The position numbers and the translations under genes were made by a program. From Pseudomonas shahriarae (lineage in GTDB: Bacteria; Pseudomonadota; Gammaproteobacteria; Pseudomonadales; Pseudomonadaceae): a stretch of 64,000 bases of DNA. The stretch is from contig NZ_CP077085.1 of the NCBI RefSeq assembly GCF_014268455.2, positions 3,203,001 to 3,267,000 of the forward strand, read 5' to 3'. The notes under the pieces were generated by a model. The model did not search any database. It was given only the letters and a program-made list of their open reading frames with translations, and was not told the DNA's origin. This document shows positions 63,858 through 64,000 of the stretch, piece by piece; position 1 is the first letter of the stretch, and each line of letters begins with the position of its first letter.

Positions 63858-64000
63858 GGTGTTTCCAAATAATACAGTTTCACATTAGATCGTCATTGAT
63901 CAGAAGAGCTTGTTAGGATCCACAGCCGTGAAGGATATACGCACGCGCCTCGGCGTGCGCCGTACCTTACATTTCTTCACAGACCACCTACACAGCTTCA
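63858..64000. other. Upstream region of the two-component operon (window edge)
   Basis: No gene is visible. The region has a GCGCACGCC/GGCGCGTGC-type imperfect hairpin near 63941-63961 and an AT-rich stretch TTACATTTCTTCACA near 63967 that could belong to a promoter on either strand. Confidence 0.4.

Overview
The window is a dense chromosomal segment of a Pseudomonas of the fluorescens group. Supporting signs are the complete mannitol operon (mtlR, mtlEFGK, mtlD, mtlY, mtlZ) typical of that group, the muxABC-opmB efflux operon, a DUF1652 protein, sfnG, a glgE-treS/pep2-glgB glucan cluster, and many short 'gggcttgcccgc'-type REP palindromes. I see no rRNA or tRNA gene, no insertion sequence, no prophage and no CRISPR array.

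Layout. 0-7 kb: an autotransporter converges on a 1388-residue toxin-like protein with a C-terminal Cys-His-Asp triad. 7-14.7 kb: GlgB, TreS-maltokinase fusion and GlgE, which turn trehalose/maltose into alpha-glucan. 14.7-17.9 kb: a segmental duplication. Two copies of a structured leader plus a 52-residue Pro/Glu peptide flank a foreign-looking gene that ends in a serralysin-type secretion domain; mgtC-like and DUF3203-like genes follow. 17.9-24.3 kb: ccoG, a MocR regulator, a small unknown, an SDR and an MHYT-GGDEF-EAL protein. 24.5-33.5 kb: muxABC-opmB, each gene overlapping the next by 4 bp. 33.7-36.7 kb: tpx, a glycosyltransferase and mtlR. 36.8-40.9 kb: a 1251-residue modular protein and a small lipoprotein with a peritrophin-A-like domain, lying between mtlR and its target operon. 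41-49.4 kb: mtlEFGK-D-Y-Z. 49.4-51.6 kb: aquaporin, two small proteins, ecotin. 51.6-53.2 kb: a REP cluster and a short ilvA preceded by what reads as a complete transcription attenuator. 53.2-54.2 kb: a ParD-like protein coupled to a second methionine aminopeptidase. 54.2-58 kb: a CorA-like protein and a RimK-like ATP-grasp ligase, divergent from a GNAT/C39-peptidase fusion. 58-61.7 kb: sfnG with a sigma-54 promoter, a TSUP permease, NudC, and a dienoyl-CoA isomerase. 61.8-63.9 kb: an RstBA-like two-component system.

The most notable observations are: (1) the ilvA attenuator, with an Ile-Ile-Thr leader peptide, competing hairpins and a possibly leaderless start; (2) the ATP-grasp / acetyltransferase-peptidase cassette, which looks like a peptide-tagging and trimming system; (3) the mosaic duplication around a protease-less serralysin-tail protein; (4) the insertion of a modular protein and chitin-binding-like lipoprotein into the mannitol locus; (5) the Pasteurella-toxin-like catalytic triad; (6) the ParD-like/MetAP pair with a palindromic operator. 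All functional statements come from reading the sequence and from family knowledge; no database search was run.
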